From: Pratylenchus scribneri | Lineage: Eukaryota > Nematoda > Chromadorea > Rhabditida > Pratylenchidae | NCBI GenBank assembly: GCA_030063045.1 | Contig: JAQSEB010000098.1 | Location: 930,001 to 994,000 of the forward strand | Length of the DNA: 64,000 nucleotides | Reading direction: 5' to 3' | Made by a program: the position numbers and the translations under genes | Notes under the pieces: generated by a model | The model's input: only the letters and a program-made list of their open reading frames with translations | Told to the model about the DNA's origin: nothing | Database searches by the model: none | Shown: piece by piece, positions 1 to 11,215 of the stretch | Numbering within the stretch: the stretch's first letter is position 1 | Layout: each line of letters opens with the position of its first letter

Positions 1-694
1 AATTGGAAGGGATTTATTGCGTGGCACTTTTTGCGAACAAATTGAATCATAAATTTCCTGTCCACTTTTTTCGTCCACCCAATCATTTTCTTCTTTCTTA
101 TTCAAAATTGAATATTGTTGGCTGCCCAATTGCTTATAATGTTGGTCAACTTCCTCCTTCAAATTGCAATAAATACTTTCATTCACAATCAAATCCGTTG
201 GCAAAATTGTCTCTTCCGGAAAAGGTCTGAATAAAATAAAATGTGAATTTATGATTAAAATTGAAAATAAACTTGAGTCCTAATTGTCTGGATTTGGAAT
301 TTCTTGAAAGTTGAGAAAGTAAGCGAAGAACGGCCGGAAAATTTTGTAATTCCAAAAGATCATCCTCGTCGAAAATCTCATCAATTGAAAAATAATCACG
401 GCAGGCAATCAAAAATAGTGCAATGTTTTTGGAGCAAATGAACTTAATTAGAAAAAATTAAAATTATTCTAATTTGGATTTGGAATTTACCGGTGAATGT
501 TGATATTGGGCCATTATTTCATTCCGATCAATGCATCCCGGTGATAATTTCATTGCCAATTCGCAAAGCAAAACCCCATTTCTCAAAATTGCTGCAAAAT
601 CTGCCAATTTGTCGAATTCCCTGTCGATGGGAAGAACCCCAGTCGATTTTATCCAATCAATGCATTGCTGCCAAATTTCCCTTTCACCGCCCAT
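1..694 (-). CDS. vav-1: Vav-family Rho guanine-nucleotide exchange factor, N-terminal part (cut by window edge)
   Basis: Three exons are visible: 694-491, 442-273 and 226-1. They join in phase. The start gives MGGEREIWQQCIDWI, followed by a calponin-homology domain (GVLLCELAMKLSPG, then FICSKNIALFLIACRDYF). The third exon begins KPFPEETILP, the counterpart of the RGIMPFPTE stretch of vertebrate Vav. It continues into an acidic linker with tyrosines in the contexts NESIYCNL and GQEIYDSI, which resemble the regulatory tyrosines of Vav. Known Vav proteins activate Rho/Rac after tyrosine phosphorylation relieves autoinhibition by the CH and acidic regions. The DH, PH and SH2 parts would lie beyond the left edge. 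The start is the first methionine of the CH domain. Identification as Vav rather than another CH protein rests on the order CH then acidic-Tyr linker. Confidence 0.85.
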
Positions 695-1178
695 TCTAAA
701 AAAAAATTATTAATTCGTAAAAATTAAAAATTTTGATCAATGAATTTGCTGATTTGCAGCTGATCAATCAAAAAAAAGTGATAGATTGTTTTATTCGATG
801 AGAATTTTAGAGAAAAAAATAAAGGATAAAAAATCCATTTTAGCCATTAAGCCAATAAATTAATTTGAATATATCTTACAATTTTTAGTACAGTATACAA
901 AAATTGGGTTTGGGAATGGAGAATTGAATAAGTAAACCTCAAATTACGCAAAAATGAGTGAATAAATCAGAATCCTATTGCTAAAAATCAATTGTAAATA
1001 AATGTTTTTACAATTTTCTCGTGAAATGATGTAATTTTCTTTAGAATTTAAGCCAAAAATAAACAATGAATGAGGAAAGGCAATATTGAATTGGAAGCTT
1101 TTTATAAATGCATAGGAAAAAAAGGGAAAATTGCCAATTTTTTTGGAAATAAACATTTTTTTCATGCTTTTTATGATG
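695..1178. other. Intergenic, vav-1 5' flank and collagen 3' flank
   Basis: AT-rich sequence upstream of vav-1 and downstream of the collagen stop. I see no gene, RNA or clear repeat in it. It should hold the vav-1 promoter and the collagen 3' UTR. Confidence 0.4.
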
Positions 1179-2783
1179 TCAATTTTGTATTTCAATCAAA
1201 GGCGGCTTTATTTTTAGTTCGGCTTTCCTCTCTTTGACATATTTTTCATAATCGTCCAATAATTGGTTGGGAATTCGTCCTTTCCATCTGCCCAAAAAGG
1301 CATTCACGCCGCCCGGTTGATCTTTTAGCTTCAATTTTAACATTAAATGCGATTAATCAGATAATTTTATACTGTGATTAATTGAGATGTGCGGACCGGA
1401 CAATTACAATAATGATTTTCAATGCCTGAAAAGGTAGTACAAAAATCGTAATAAAAGAAGATTACCTGGGATGCCCGCAACTCCATCAGGTCCAATTGGG
1501 CCAGCCAATCCTTCTTGCCCTTGTAAGCCTAGGAAAATATTTGGCCATTCATTTTTATGATCCAAAAGCTAACCAGGCTGTCCGGGCCATCCGACCTCTC
1601 CAGGAATCCCCGGTTCACCATCTGGCCCATTTACACCAATTGTTCCTGGCTCACCAACCAATCCAATTGGTCCTTTTGGCCCCGGCACTCCTTTGGTATA
1701 TTTTATGCCGGGCACACCCGGAAGTCCTTTTTGGCATATAATTCATCATTTTCGGCATTTCCCCCAGTCAACCTGGCACTCCATCACTTCCATCCACGCC
1801 GGCAATTCCGGGCCATCCAATTGGGCCCGGTGGACCTGGCAATGGGTTTTTTGCTATTCCAGGCTGAACAAAAATGGATCAAATGGCCATTTTAAATAGT
1901 TCAAACCAATCCGGGACTGCCAATTTCCCCCGGCAATCCTTCTATGCCGGGAGGCCCAACCATTCCTGGCAATCCGGCCGGACATTTTATGCAATTTTCC
2001 TTCTCAAATTCAATTTCCAAATCATTTCCGGATTTTCCCGCTTTTCCAGGCAGTCCATTTTGTCCGGGTTCTGCCAAATTATTATATTCATTTGTGCCTT
2101 TGATATTCAACCTCCATCAATTCCGGGCAATCCTGGTTTCCCGGGCTGGCCTGCCGGACATTTTCCTCCAAAATTGGCAGCCACTCCCGAATTTATACCC
2201 TCTTTGGCACTTTTTGCCGGTTCAATTGAGGGCACCGTTTCCTCATTGTATGTTTGGGCCGCAAAACTCCATGCCCTTGCCCTGGGGGATTGTCCCATTC
2301 TTTCGGGCTTCACATTTTTCATTCGTTGGCGTCCTTTGAATGATTCTGTGAATGGGATAATATTCCTTTAGGCCCATTCCCTCCCATTTTTACTTCTTTC
2401 CAGCCTATCTTTGAAATGTTCAATTTCAATTTGGCTCATTTGCAATTCTCTTTCCGGTCTTTTTGTTAATTGAATAATTCGCTGGGTGGCGGCGGATTTC
2501 CCCCAAATTGGTCGGCCCTGAATTTGCATCAAATCCAACCAAATTCCATCGGCCAATTCCTTTACAAAAATTATAAAATATTTAATTTCCAATTTACTTT
2601 GAATATTTTCCCCTCTTTTTGTGCAAATTCATTCAATTCATCCAATTCGGCAATTAAAATTGGAATTAAAATTGAGCAGGCACAAAAGGCAACCGCCGAA
2701 AGGCCCAAAGAGAGGAGGAAAAGTCGACGACCAAATTCCCCGTCCTCCGGCAAAATCATTTTTTCCTTCGAATTTGATGGCAT
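1179..2783 (-). CDS. Nematode cuticle collagen
   Basis: The start chosen gives [20 protein letters not shown], followed by a hydrophobic anchor ([14 protein letters not shown]), as in the Col_cuticle_N domain. Exon 1 ends at a GTAAATT donor after KIFK. Exon 2 carries a tryptophan-containing segment ([13 protein letters not shown]). Exon 3 has a basic stretch (GRQRMKN) that could be a furin-like processing site, then short Gly-X-Y blocks beginning [14 protein letters not shown], with paired cysteines, and a later [13 protein letters not shown] block. The final exon reads [17 protein letters not shown] and ends [15 protein letters not shown]. Such collagens are secreted by the hypodermis, cleaved and disulfide cross-linked into the cuticle. 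An upstream in-frame ATG at 2846 would add 21 residues and is less likely. The exact C. elegans orthologue is not clear. Confidence 0.88.
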
Positions 2784-3093
2784 TTTCGGATAGATTTTTG
2801 AGAGGGAATGAAAGTGAAAGGAAGTGGATTCAAGCAATTTAAACAAAATGACCCCAGAATGTTTTGTTCCGGTTTGTGCAATTTAAATTGAAGATTGCAA
2901 TCTTTTTTCCTTCCTTCCTTTCACTAATCCCTTTTCGAATAATAATAAAAAAAAAACAAAGGAAAATTGAGAGAAATGAATACACAAATTTGGCTGTTCA
3001 AATTGGATTTATTATTAGAATTATTTTGAGGATAATGAGGAAATAATATTAAAAAGGAATAATATCAATTAAATTGGAAATGGGAATTTGGCT
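2784..3093. other. Intergenic between collagen and G-alpha
   Basis: AT-rich. It contains the collagen 5' flank and the G-alpha 3' UTR. I see no additional gene. Confidence 0.4.
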
Positions 3094-4911
3094 TCATGTC
3101 ATGCCAGCTTTTGTCAAATTATTTTGGAGGACAATGTCGCAGGTGGCACCAAAAACGAATTCTTTAGAAAGGAATTGAATAAATTGAGAAAATGCACAAA
3201 AATGGGACCAACCAATATTTTTTGTGTCCGTTGCATTTGTCACATGAGTGTAGATGTGCCGATTACTTTCCGGGTCTTTTACCTGAATTTTGGGTAAATT
3301 TTAATGGGAATTTGGGTGGGAGATGGAATACATCCAAAAACAATTTTTTGATGAATTCAACGGCCTCTCCATAATGATCATCGATGGTCATGTTCTTCAG
3401 GCAATCTACAATATTAGAAAGTAAATAATTAATGAATGCCAAAATTGGTTTTGTACCTTCAAATTCGGGGTAGAACTTTTGAAGGGAAACATGCCGCAAT
3501 TTTTCCTCAAAAAGATCCTTTTTATTGAGGAAAAGAATGAATGAACACTGTGAAAATGAAAATGGAATTGGAATTAAAATGAAAAATGGGAATCATTCAA
3601 ACTTTCATCAAAAATTGATTGTAAAACATTGCTCGGAATAAATCAATGGAATCATCCATTCTAATTGAGAGGAAGGGGGATTAAGGGTTTAAATATGAAT
3701 TAAAAACCGATTTATGGATGGATCCTCCTCCAAAAATTGATCATAGCACGAAAGTGAGATCACATAGAGAATGGCCGAAACACTGTCTAAATTGATGGAT
3801 GGATGAGGGGGAATTGGGTGGAATTGGCACAAACCAAAACAATGAATCCATTTTCGCCTTTCCGTCTTTTGGCCACCAACATCGATCAATCTGTCCAATT
3901 TTGGTTCATTTTATTTCAACCCAAATTCAACCTGATGCCGAATCGCCGGAATCCGAACATAATCTATGCAATTTATTAATCAAAATTCATTCCAATTCCA
4001 ATTATTCACCTCATGAACGCCGGTGGTGGATGCCCTCGCATGGATAACATCCGTCACTGTTGGCTTATAATCCGGACCCAGGATTCTGTTCGATTCATTT
4101 ATGAGACTGAAAGATGGAATCACTCAAAAAATGTTGAATTATTCCCCCAACTATGTGGTATTATCCGGAACATAGAATTCAGTGAATCGTTGACTGGCCA
4201 ATTTTACGCAATTAAAGCTGAGAAATTTGATAATCTTAAAAATAAATAATGGAAATTGATTGAAGAATAAAAGGGGAATGGGAAGGGGAAAAGTGACCAA
4301 TTTGATCATATCCACATCGTCGTAGTCAAGGAATCTGAATTGATCATCAAAGTGGTCAAAAAGCGATAATTTAACTTTGAATATGAATGCTCGAATCTGT
4401 CGACCATTTCCCGTTCTTCCGAAGGCACTTCAATCTTCAATTGATTAATCCCTTTGGCAATGTAATGGAATGAGCCAATGTAATTTGTGTGCAACATATA
4501 TCTTTCAAATAAATCCAAAATAATTTAAATATTCATTCCTAATTTTCACCTATAATTGATTAATTCGGCCTCATTGAATCCATTTGTGTGGAGGATTCTG
4601 AATTAATTTATTTATTTTAATAATGCCATCAATCAATCAATCAATCAATCAATAATTTACCTCATTTGTTTGGCAATTGTGGATTTGCCGGAATCGGCAC
4701 TGCCCAAAAGGAGGATTTTGACAATGCGCCTCTCCTCCATCCGGTCCCGTTTCAGTTCCATTTCGATTTGTCGATTCTGCATTTCAACATCAACATTGGC
4801 ATTTTTTGCCGAAACATCGGGGGTGGGTGTACCCCTTTCCCCCTCAACCACAAATACTTTGTCAATTTGCTCGTCCTCCACTTTTCCGTCTTTGCATAAA
4901 CTTGCGCCCAT
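3094..4911 (-). CDS. Heterotrimeric G-protein alpha subunit
   Basis: The protein starts [10 protein letters not shown], with Gly2 and Cys6 suited to myristoylation and palmitoylation. The P-loop reads [17 protein letters not shown], whereas most G-alphas have GAGESGKS. Next come [16 protein letters not shown], switch I (ARASTTGV, arginine kept), switch II ([18 protein letters not shown]), [11 protein letters not shown] (G4), TNATDTKNI (G5) and the C-terminus [13 protein letters not shown]. About nine short introns, one 46 bp long, join in phase. It should couple a GPCR to an intracellular effector at the plasma membrane. The C-terminus and P-loop fit none of the conserved Gs, Gi/o, Gq or G12 classes, so it is probably one of the divergent nematode chemosensory-type gpa genes. 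I cannot name which. The window also holds a putative amine GPCR 9 kb away, with no evidence of coupling. Confidence 0.9.
4626..4652. repeat. ATCA tetranucleotide microsatellite in a G-alpha intron
   Basis: About six tandem copies of the tetramer ATCA inside the first intron of the G-alpha gene. Confidence 0.7.
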
Positions 4912-5300
4912 TTGCGGCCACCGCAATCGAATGAAATGGTTGGCCGACGCACTAATGCCAAAAATGGGGAATTGCCACTGGCCTTTGGTTTGATTTTTCA
5001 GCAGGCCCAATTGGGCTCATTAAAGGGAAAAATGGGGTGGGAAATTATGACGAATGTGGAATAATCAAATGACTTTTTGGGGGAAAATTGGTCAAATTCA
5101 GCTGGCTTTCTGGTAAATTAATTTATTTTTATTTAATTTGAATGGAATTTTGAGTAATGAAAATTTAATGGAAAAAGAAAAAGGAAGGCACCAGTAACAG
5201 GTGAAATTGCTCTGGGCAAATCGATGGAAGCAGGAAAAGTGTGAATGAATGCCGACAAATACTTTTGTGAAACACAAAAAAGTGTCAATGAATTGGAGGT

Positions 5301-5316
5301 GGGGGGGGGGGGGGGG
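5301..5316. repeat. Poly-G tract, 16 G
   Basis: Uninterrupted run of 16 G on the plus strand, followed 100 bp later by a 10-G run at 5419-5428. Such tracts can form G-quadruplexes and are often length-variable. Confidence 0.8.
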
Positions 5317-5786
5317 AAGGAGGCCGACTGATGATGCCGCCGGCGGATATTGAATACAGACGGGGAAATTGCGCGACAAGGCCCCAAAGATGAGTGGAAG
5401 AATGGGTTAAGGGGAAAAGGGGGGGGGGTTGGCATGGATTTTGTATTTCGGAGTTCATTTTCAGCAGCAGGAATTGGAGTAGAACAATTTGTTGGCCTAG
5501 GCTCAATCATTGGTATGGGAAATTCTTGGGAAATGTCAGAGGAAATACAAAATAAAAAATGAATTCTTTCGTGCCAAAAATTATTTTTTATTGGCCAACA
5601 ATTTTCGTCATTCCAAAAATGGGAAATTTTCAGCCTCTCCAAAAACTTTCCGTGTTCCACTCTTCCATATTCCGAATGCCATTTGCAAATCAAAGTTTGA
5701 TGCCATTGGCAACCACCGATCCAATTTATCGTTCACTAAATTCCTTTAGGCATATTCCCATTTGGCCATATCCAAAATGGCCTTCT

Positions 5787-5797
5787 CCCCCCCCCCC
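5787..5797. repeat. Poly-C tract, 11 C
   Basis: Uninterrupted run of 11 C, so a G tract on the minus strand. It lies in the same intergenic region as the two poly-G tracts. Confidence 0.75.
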
Positions 5798-6215
5798 AAT
5801 TCCCCTCCTTTTTATTTACTTTTTTTATCCCTCCAAAATTAATTACCGGACACGTAAATGGGTGGAAGAGAGCAACTGCTTTTCCTGTCAATCTTTTGAC
5901 GCCTTCCGGCCCAAATAAAAATTTGTCGGCATAGCAACAAACAAATATAATATAGAATAGAAGCATACTTTATTTAAATAAAAGGCAAAAAGGTCATTGA
6001 AGAGCAAATGATCAAATTTATGCAGCAGAGCAGAAAAAAAGTGAATTTAAAAAATGAATTTTATTTTTGCACTTTCGAATATTTAATGGGAAAATGTCAA
6101 TTGAATGGGAAAAGGGTATTTGAGAATGTGGCAACCCCCAAGGGGGCAATTTTCATAAATGTGACCACAGGGGAATATAAAATAATGAATAAAATGTCGG
6201 CATCCCACTCATTTT

Positions 6216-7495
6216 TTATGGTTCACCACCAGCCGACTGCTGCTGTTGATGATTGCCCCCGGCACTTTTTTCGGATCCCCCAATTTGTTGTTGCGATTGT
6301 TTGGCCGCCGTTTTCCTTTTTGCTCTGGCCAATTCCCAAAAGTGAAAGAAATAGGCGCCAATGGCACAAAGGATTGCGCAAAGGAAAAGGCCAAAACCAA
6401 TGAGGGCACCGCGGGGATCAAAAATTGGGGCAAATTAATAATAATAATTAATGAATGAACTCACTTCGAAGATACCAATTCTCATAGTAAAAATGTTGCA
6501 CATAACTAATTAAAAAATGATTTATTTTAATTATTTTATGTCATTCTCACGAATATTCCCTAATAATTTCCTCATCATTCAATTGAGGACACGGTCGAAT
6601 GGCATCGAATGCATCCACCCCAATTCCGGGTTCAACAATGGCAACGCGAACAATATTGGAGGAAATATTTTGGATATTCTGATGAACTGGGGGTTGTTGG
6701 CCGCCACCCCCAGGGATAATATGAGTTTGTTTGTTCCCATCAAATTGGAGACGGACACTTCGGTAGAAAATGCCACTTTGGGCCAACATTTTGTCCAATT
6801 CCACGAGGAATTCACTGCCATGACCACCTAAAGCCATCTCAAATATATTCAACTCATTTCCATTATTTACTTTGACTTTGTTCAAAATCGGTGATTACAA
6901 AAATGAATCGACCCCAATCGGTGGCCACTTCATCTTCTTCACTGGAAGATGATGATGATGAATTCACATTTTCCTCCTCTTTCTCTTCATCCTCAAATTC
7001 GATTTCATTCATCCATCTGACGGCCATTTCCACGGAATTCCGCCAAAGGTGTTGGCCATTCCTGGCCTCCCTTTCTTGCCTAGTGAATTTGAATTGATCC
7101 AACTTTGGTGGAATGGAAAAAATTGAGAAGAAAATTAAAAACCATTTGGCTAAGTTCTGGCAACAAAATTGGATCCGTAATTGGAATAAATGAATTATTT
7201 TTTGTGAACATTTGGATGGCAATTTGATCGTGAAAATACCAACGACAACCGGACAACATTGACCGAATGATGGCCTTCAACAATGGAATTTGATTGAATC
7301 TTTCTGTCAACATTGGGACCAATAAAATGCGCCAATGGGTGCATTCACCGACTTCAAAAAAGGAGGAATCTGGAGGATTTGGAGAATAAACTTGCATTGA
7401 CATGGTTCCTTCTCCTCCAATGCCAATAATGAAAATATTTGGACAAGAAAAAGGAAAAGGCCATGAAAAAGAATCAATTTTGAGGCGAAAAACAT
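6216..7495 (-). CDS. Unrecognised gene, putative type I membrane protein
   Basis: I do not recognise the family. A reading that hangs together starts at 7495 with a signal-peptide-like MFFASKLILFHGLFLFLVQI. Further exons carry QEREARNGQHLWRNSVEMAV, an acidic Glu/Ser run, and a longer exon (about 6854-6551) with ALGGHGSEFLVELDKMLAQ and ending near CPQLNDEEIIREY. A short exon follows (YVQHFYYENWYL, with a GTGAG donor). The last block is FDPRGALIGFGLFLCAILCA with a basic KRKTAAKQ tail, which looks like a transmembrane segment with a cytosolic end. The exons between 6459 and 7080 join in phase across short introns. The 5' half is uncertain because another minus-strand frame is open for 283 codons (7931-7080). 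The last block lacks an AG acceptor (see findings). Treat the limits as provisional. Confidence 0.45.
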
Positions 7496-7931
7496 TTTTG
7501 ATTAGATAAAAGAGAGGAATTGATTCGAGAATGGAAGAATATGGGGAAAAGTGGCCAAAAGAGATTTGCATAATTCCAAAAAAATCATAAATCCATTCAA
7601 TATTCTCACATTCAGCAAAATATTTTGCCCCCTTTTTTCCACTTTTACCACACCCAAATTCAGTAGAGGTTGAACGCCCAAAACAAACCACAAATCGAGC
7701 ATTGTGGCCGATGGCTGCTAGGCCCGTCCTTCTTATTGTAAAAAAGGTGCAAAATTGATGGAGAAGAGTGGATGGGAAAGGGGGCAATGAAAAGGGGAAA
7801 TGACAAAAAAATAGGTTAATTTGGAATGGAAGAGAGTGGGCCAATTGCAGGGCCCATCTAATGCGCATTTGAAGTTTTGAAAGAACTACCATATTGGCCA
7901 ATTCAATTAATTTATCTAAATTTGATATCAA

Positions 7932-8493
7932 TTTTGGTCATGAAATTCGGCATGAGGACAAGAATTCAACCAGCAAGATTGGAGGAATATTGGCAACGAA
8001 AATTTGCAGCCATCCCCTTCATTCTCATTTTCATCAATTTCTTCCAATTTTAATCAAAAAAAACCCGTTTTGATGGCCATTCGAGCAAAAATCGGCCGAT
8101 CGCGCATTCATCGCCTTCCTTCCCTTCCTTTATTTCCATTTCCATACCACTACACAAAAATCCATTGGAACAAAATCCAAATAAAATCCAGCATACCCTA
8201 AATGTGGCCATTCATCAATCAAAAATGCTCCAAATAATAATAAACCAACAATTCCCCTCACCACCTTCTTTTTATCATTTCCGCCAATTATACCCGTCAA
8301 ATCGTTAATTTATTTTGTCCTCCAAATACATTCCTCTCCTCCTTCATTGTCTTTTTCTAAAAGGGAACACATTTACGCTAATTTTCGCGCATTTTTGGGT
8401 GAATTTATTCGGTCAATTTGTGAATGACGGGGGAAATGAATGATTCATTTAATTCTCAAATTCAAAGCCAATTTTTATCCATTTCAAGGAAGA
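7932..8493. other. Intergenic
   Basis: Pyrimidine-rich plus strand with scattered short frames. I see no gene. It is the 5' flank of the secreted orphan that starts at 8494 and perhaps of the divergent gene on the left. Confidence 0.35.
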
Positions 8494-9768
8494 ATGGGCC
8501 AATTCCTCTTTCTAATTCTCTCTTTATTCGCATTTTCCGTTTTTGGCAAGGATTTGAAGGTGTTCAAAAGAGGAAGTCAGTTTTTGGTTAAGAGGGATAA
8601 TTTGATGACAATTTCCAATTTGAGAAATTGAATTGGTGGATGAAACTGAATTGGCACAATCAAAAGATTATTCACTCGATTTTGAGGAGGATTTGAGGAA
8701 AGTGGCAGAATTTGGCGACATTTACGATCAACAATTGGCTCCATTGCCCCAATTTGAATTGCATAAAAATGGGAAAAATATGGGGTGGACAAAGGTAAAT
8801 GAGCGAAAATGGGAATTGGGGGCAAATTCATTTCAAATTGAGTTGCCAATTGTGACGAGGAAAAAGTCATGGTGGAATACACCGTTGCCCAAAAATCGAG
8901 GCGTAGAAAATGAACCATGGCCATATACAACAACAGTAAAACCATCATTGAAAAATCAGAGGCCAACAATGGCATCAACACCTCCTCCCCCCGAATTGGA
9001 GGAGGAACCCTCCATTCAAATTCAAACATTGCCACCACAACAACAGGAAACAACAACGAAAAGGAACAAAAAACCAACAAAAATGCCATCAACACAAGCA
9101 ACAACGCCAAAGGCAATATTGGCTACATCGAAGGCATCGTTGGTTGCATCGATATCAACAACGAAAGATACATTCCCATTGTTGGAAACAAGGTCCTTTT
9201 GGAAGGGGAAATAAATGAATGTTTTTATTTCCTATTTTAAAGCACCGTTCCCATTCAATTTCCTTCGAGAAGGCCGTCCAACTTTAAAAAACCATCATTT
9301 GGCCAAAATGAACAACAAATAAATGCATTGGAACGGTTGAGAAAGAAGTTGCTTCCTCTTCGGTACATCTTCAATTAATTTCACACGAATATTCCCAATT
9401 CATTTAAAAGACCTGGTGCCCCACAGCGTACAGAAGTTTCTGTCAAATCTAACAGCTTTACGATTCGTCCATCATCCTCTGATGTAGGGCATCGTCAATT
9501 TCCTCAGCCTTCAATCCCTGGAGGACCAATCCCCACCGAAAATGGGAGAGGGGGCAGATTTTCCTGGTCGCGTTCTTGGAGCATTGGTCCGGATGGACGA
9601 ATGGAAATTCGAACATGGGACAGGTTGGCGGAAAAAACAACAAATAATGGGAAAAAATTGAATAATGGACAACAACAACGATTGGCATCAAAGCCAATCA
9701 AAAGCCAGAATCCACACCAACAAATTTATAAATGGACAATCCCAGTTTGGAAGGGAAAGAATGAATAA
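8494..9768 (+). CDS. Orphan secreted Thr/Pro/Gln-rich protein
   Basis: Four exons are read: 8494-8575, 8625-9192, 9243-9362 and 9411-9768. All introns are 48-50 bp and in phase. The first exon is a clear signal peptide (MGQFLFLILSLFAFSVFGKD). The mature protein has an acidic region (SLDFEEDLRKVAEFGDIYDQ), then a low-complexity Thr/Pro/Gln/Ser section (PPQQQETTTKRNKKPTKMP) that could be O-glycosylated. The C-terminal part is Trp/Ser-rich, with WSRSWSIGPDGRMEIRTW, and ends VWKGKNE-stop. No cysteine framework or known domain is visible. It could be a cuticle, gland or matrix protein, but the sequence does not decide this. The first donor (GTCAGT at 8576) is the least certain junction. Confidence 0.72.
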
Positions 9769-10075
9769 AATGGAAAGTGATTGATTTAGCTGTTATTGCT
9801 TATTTTAATTTAATATTTATTTATTTTGTTTAGTTTTTGATTACTTATTTTTGTTTAATTTTCTTATTTAACATTTCAAATTAGCGAATAAAATTTTTTT
9901 AAAAAATCTTTCCTTCCATTTTGTTTTTTCTTATTAGGAGGATCAAAAAATTTGGCCATAAAAATATTGGGCAGATTGAAATCCACTTATTTAAATAGAA
10001 TATTATTTCTCATTAATCCGCCTATTTTACATTAAAATTCTATTTTTTGCACTATAAGTTAATTTTCCACCTTTT
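9769..10075. other. 3' flank of the secreted orphan
   Basis: AT-rich. It contains AATAAAATTTT near 9886, a possible polyadenylation signal. Otherwise I see nothing before the satellite array. Confidence 0.35.
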
Positions 10076-11215
10076 TGCCCCAAACATAATTCCGCCTGTT
10101 TTATTTGCCCCAACATAATTCCGCCTGTTTTATTTGCCCCAAAATAATTCCGCCTGTTTTATTTGCCCCAAAATAATTCCGCCTGTTTTGAATTTGCACT
10201 AATTCCGCCTGTTTGAATTTGCACTATTTCCGCCTGTTTGAATTTGCACTAATTCCGCCTGTTTGAATTTGCACTAATTCCGCCTGTTTGAATTTGCACT
10301 AATTCCGCCTGTTTGAATGCACTAATTCCGCCTGTTTGAATTTGCACTAATTCCGCCTGTTTTATTTGCACTAATTCCGCCTGTTTGAATTTGCACTATT
10401 TCCGCCTGTTTGAATTTGCACTAATTCCGCCTGTTTGAATTTGCACTATTTCCGCCTGTTTGAATTTACACTAATTCCGCCTGTTTGAATTTGCACTAAT
10501 TCCGCCTGTTTGAATGCACTAATTCCGCCTGTTTGAATTTGCATTATTTCCGCCTGTTTGAATTTGCACTAATTCCGCCTGTTTGAATTTGCACTAATTC
10601 CGCCTGTTTGAATTTGCATTATTTCCGCCTGTTTGAATTTGCACTAATTCCGACTGTTTGAATTTGCATTATTTCCGCCTGTTTGAATGCACTAATTCCG
10701 CCTGTTTGAATTTGCATTATTTCCGCCTGTTTGAATTTGCACTAATTCCGCCTGTTTGAATTTGCACTAATTCCGCCTGTTTGAATTTGCATTATTTCCG
10801 CCTGTTTGAATGCACTAATTCCGCCTGTTTGAATTTGCATTATTTCCGCCTGTTTGAATTTGCACTAATTCCGACTGTTTGAATTTGCATTATTTCCGCC
10901 TGTTTGAATTTGCACTAATTCCGCCTGTTCTATTTGCACTATTTCCGCCTGTTTGAATTTGCATTATTTCCGCCTGTTTGAATTTGCACTAATTCCGCCT
11001 GTTTGAATTTGCACTATTTCCGACTGTTTGAATTTGCATTATTTCCGCCTGTTTTGAATTTGCACTAATTCCGCCTGTTTGAATTTGCACTAATTCCGCC
11101 TGTTTGAATTTGCACTAATTCCGCCTGTTTGAATTTGCACTATTTCCGCCTGTTTTATAAGCCCCAATATAATTCCGCCTGATTTGTTTGCACGAACATT
11201 TAATTCCGTCTATTT
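10076..11215. repeat. 25-bp satellite array 1
   Basis: About 44 head-to-tail copies of a unit close to AATTCCGCCTGTTTG followed by AATTTGCACT. Variants alternate AATTCC with ATTTCC and CACT with CATT, and some copies have a shortened GAATGCACT. The first four and last copies carry TTATTTGCCCC instead, so the array is bordered by a related variant. There are no unique spacers, which excludes a CRISPR array. The same unit recurs at 56453-57284. Array 1 lies between the gene ending at 9768 and the exon starting at 11417, and may lie within an intron of the latter. Confidence 0.95.

Larger units (their letters stand above)
4912..6215. other. Intergenic region with G/C homopolymer runs
   Basis: No coding region is supported. 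A 186-codon minus-strand frame (5133-5693) exists but is proline-rich because it translates the poly-G tracts, and it shows no domain. The stretch holds a 16-G run at 5301-5316, a 10-G run at 5419-5428 and an 11-C run at 5787-5797. Confidence 0.5.

Noticed and set aside
5133..5693. 186-codon minus-strand frame
   Set aside because: It is proline-rich because of poly-G tracts on the other strand, with no domain, signal or splice-consistent neighbours.
6897..7097. Plus-strand Ser/Asp-rich frame
   Set aside because: It is the reverse of the Glu/Ser-rich exon of the unknown minus-strand gene. The minus reading has better splice phases.
7080..7931. 283-codon minus-strand frame as one exon
   Set aside because: Parts look protein-like, but it overlaps a signal-peptide start in another frame and runs through likely introns. 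The downstream exon needs a different phase. It is kept only as an alternative for the 5' half of the unknown gene.
10076..11215. CRISPR-like repeat array
   Set aside because: Repeats are directly adjacent, without unique spacers, in a eukaryotic genome. It is a satellite.
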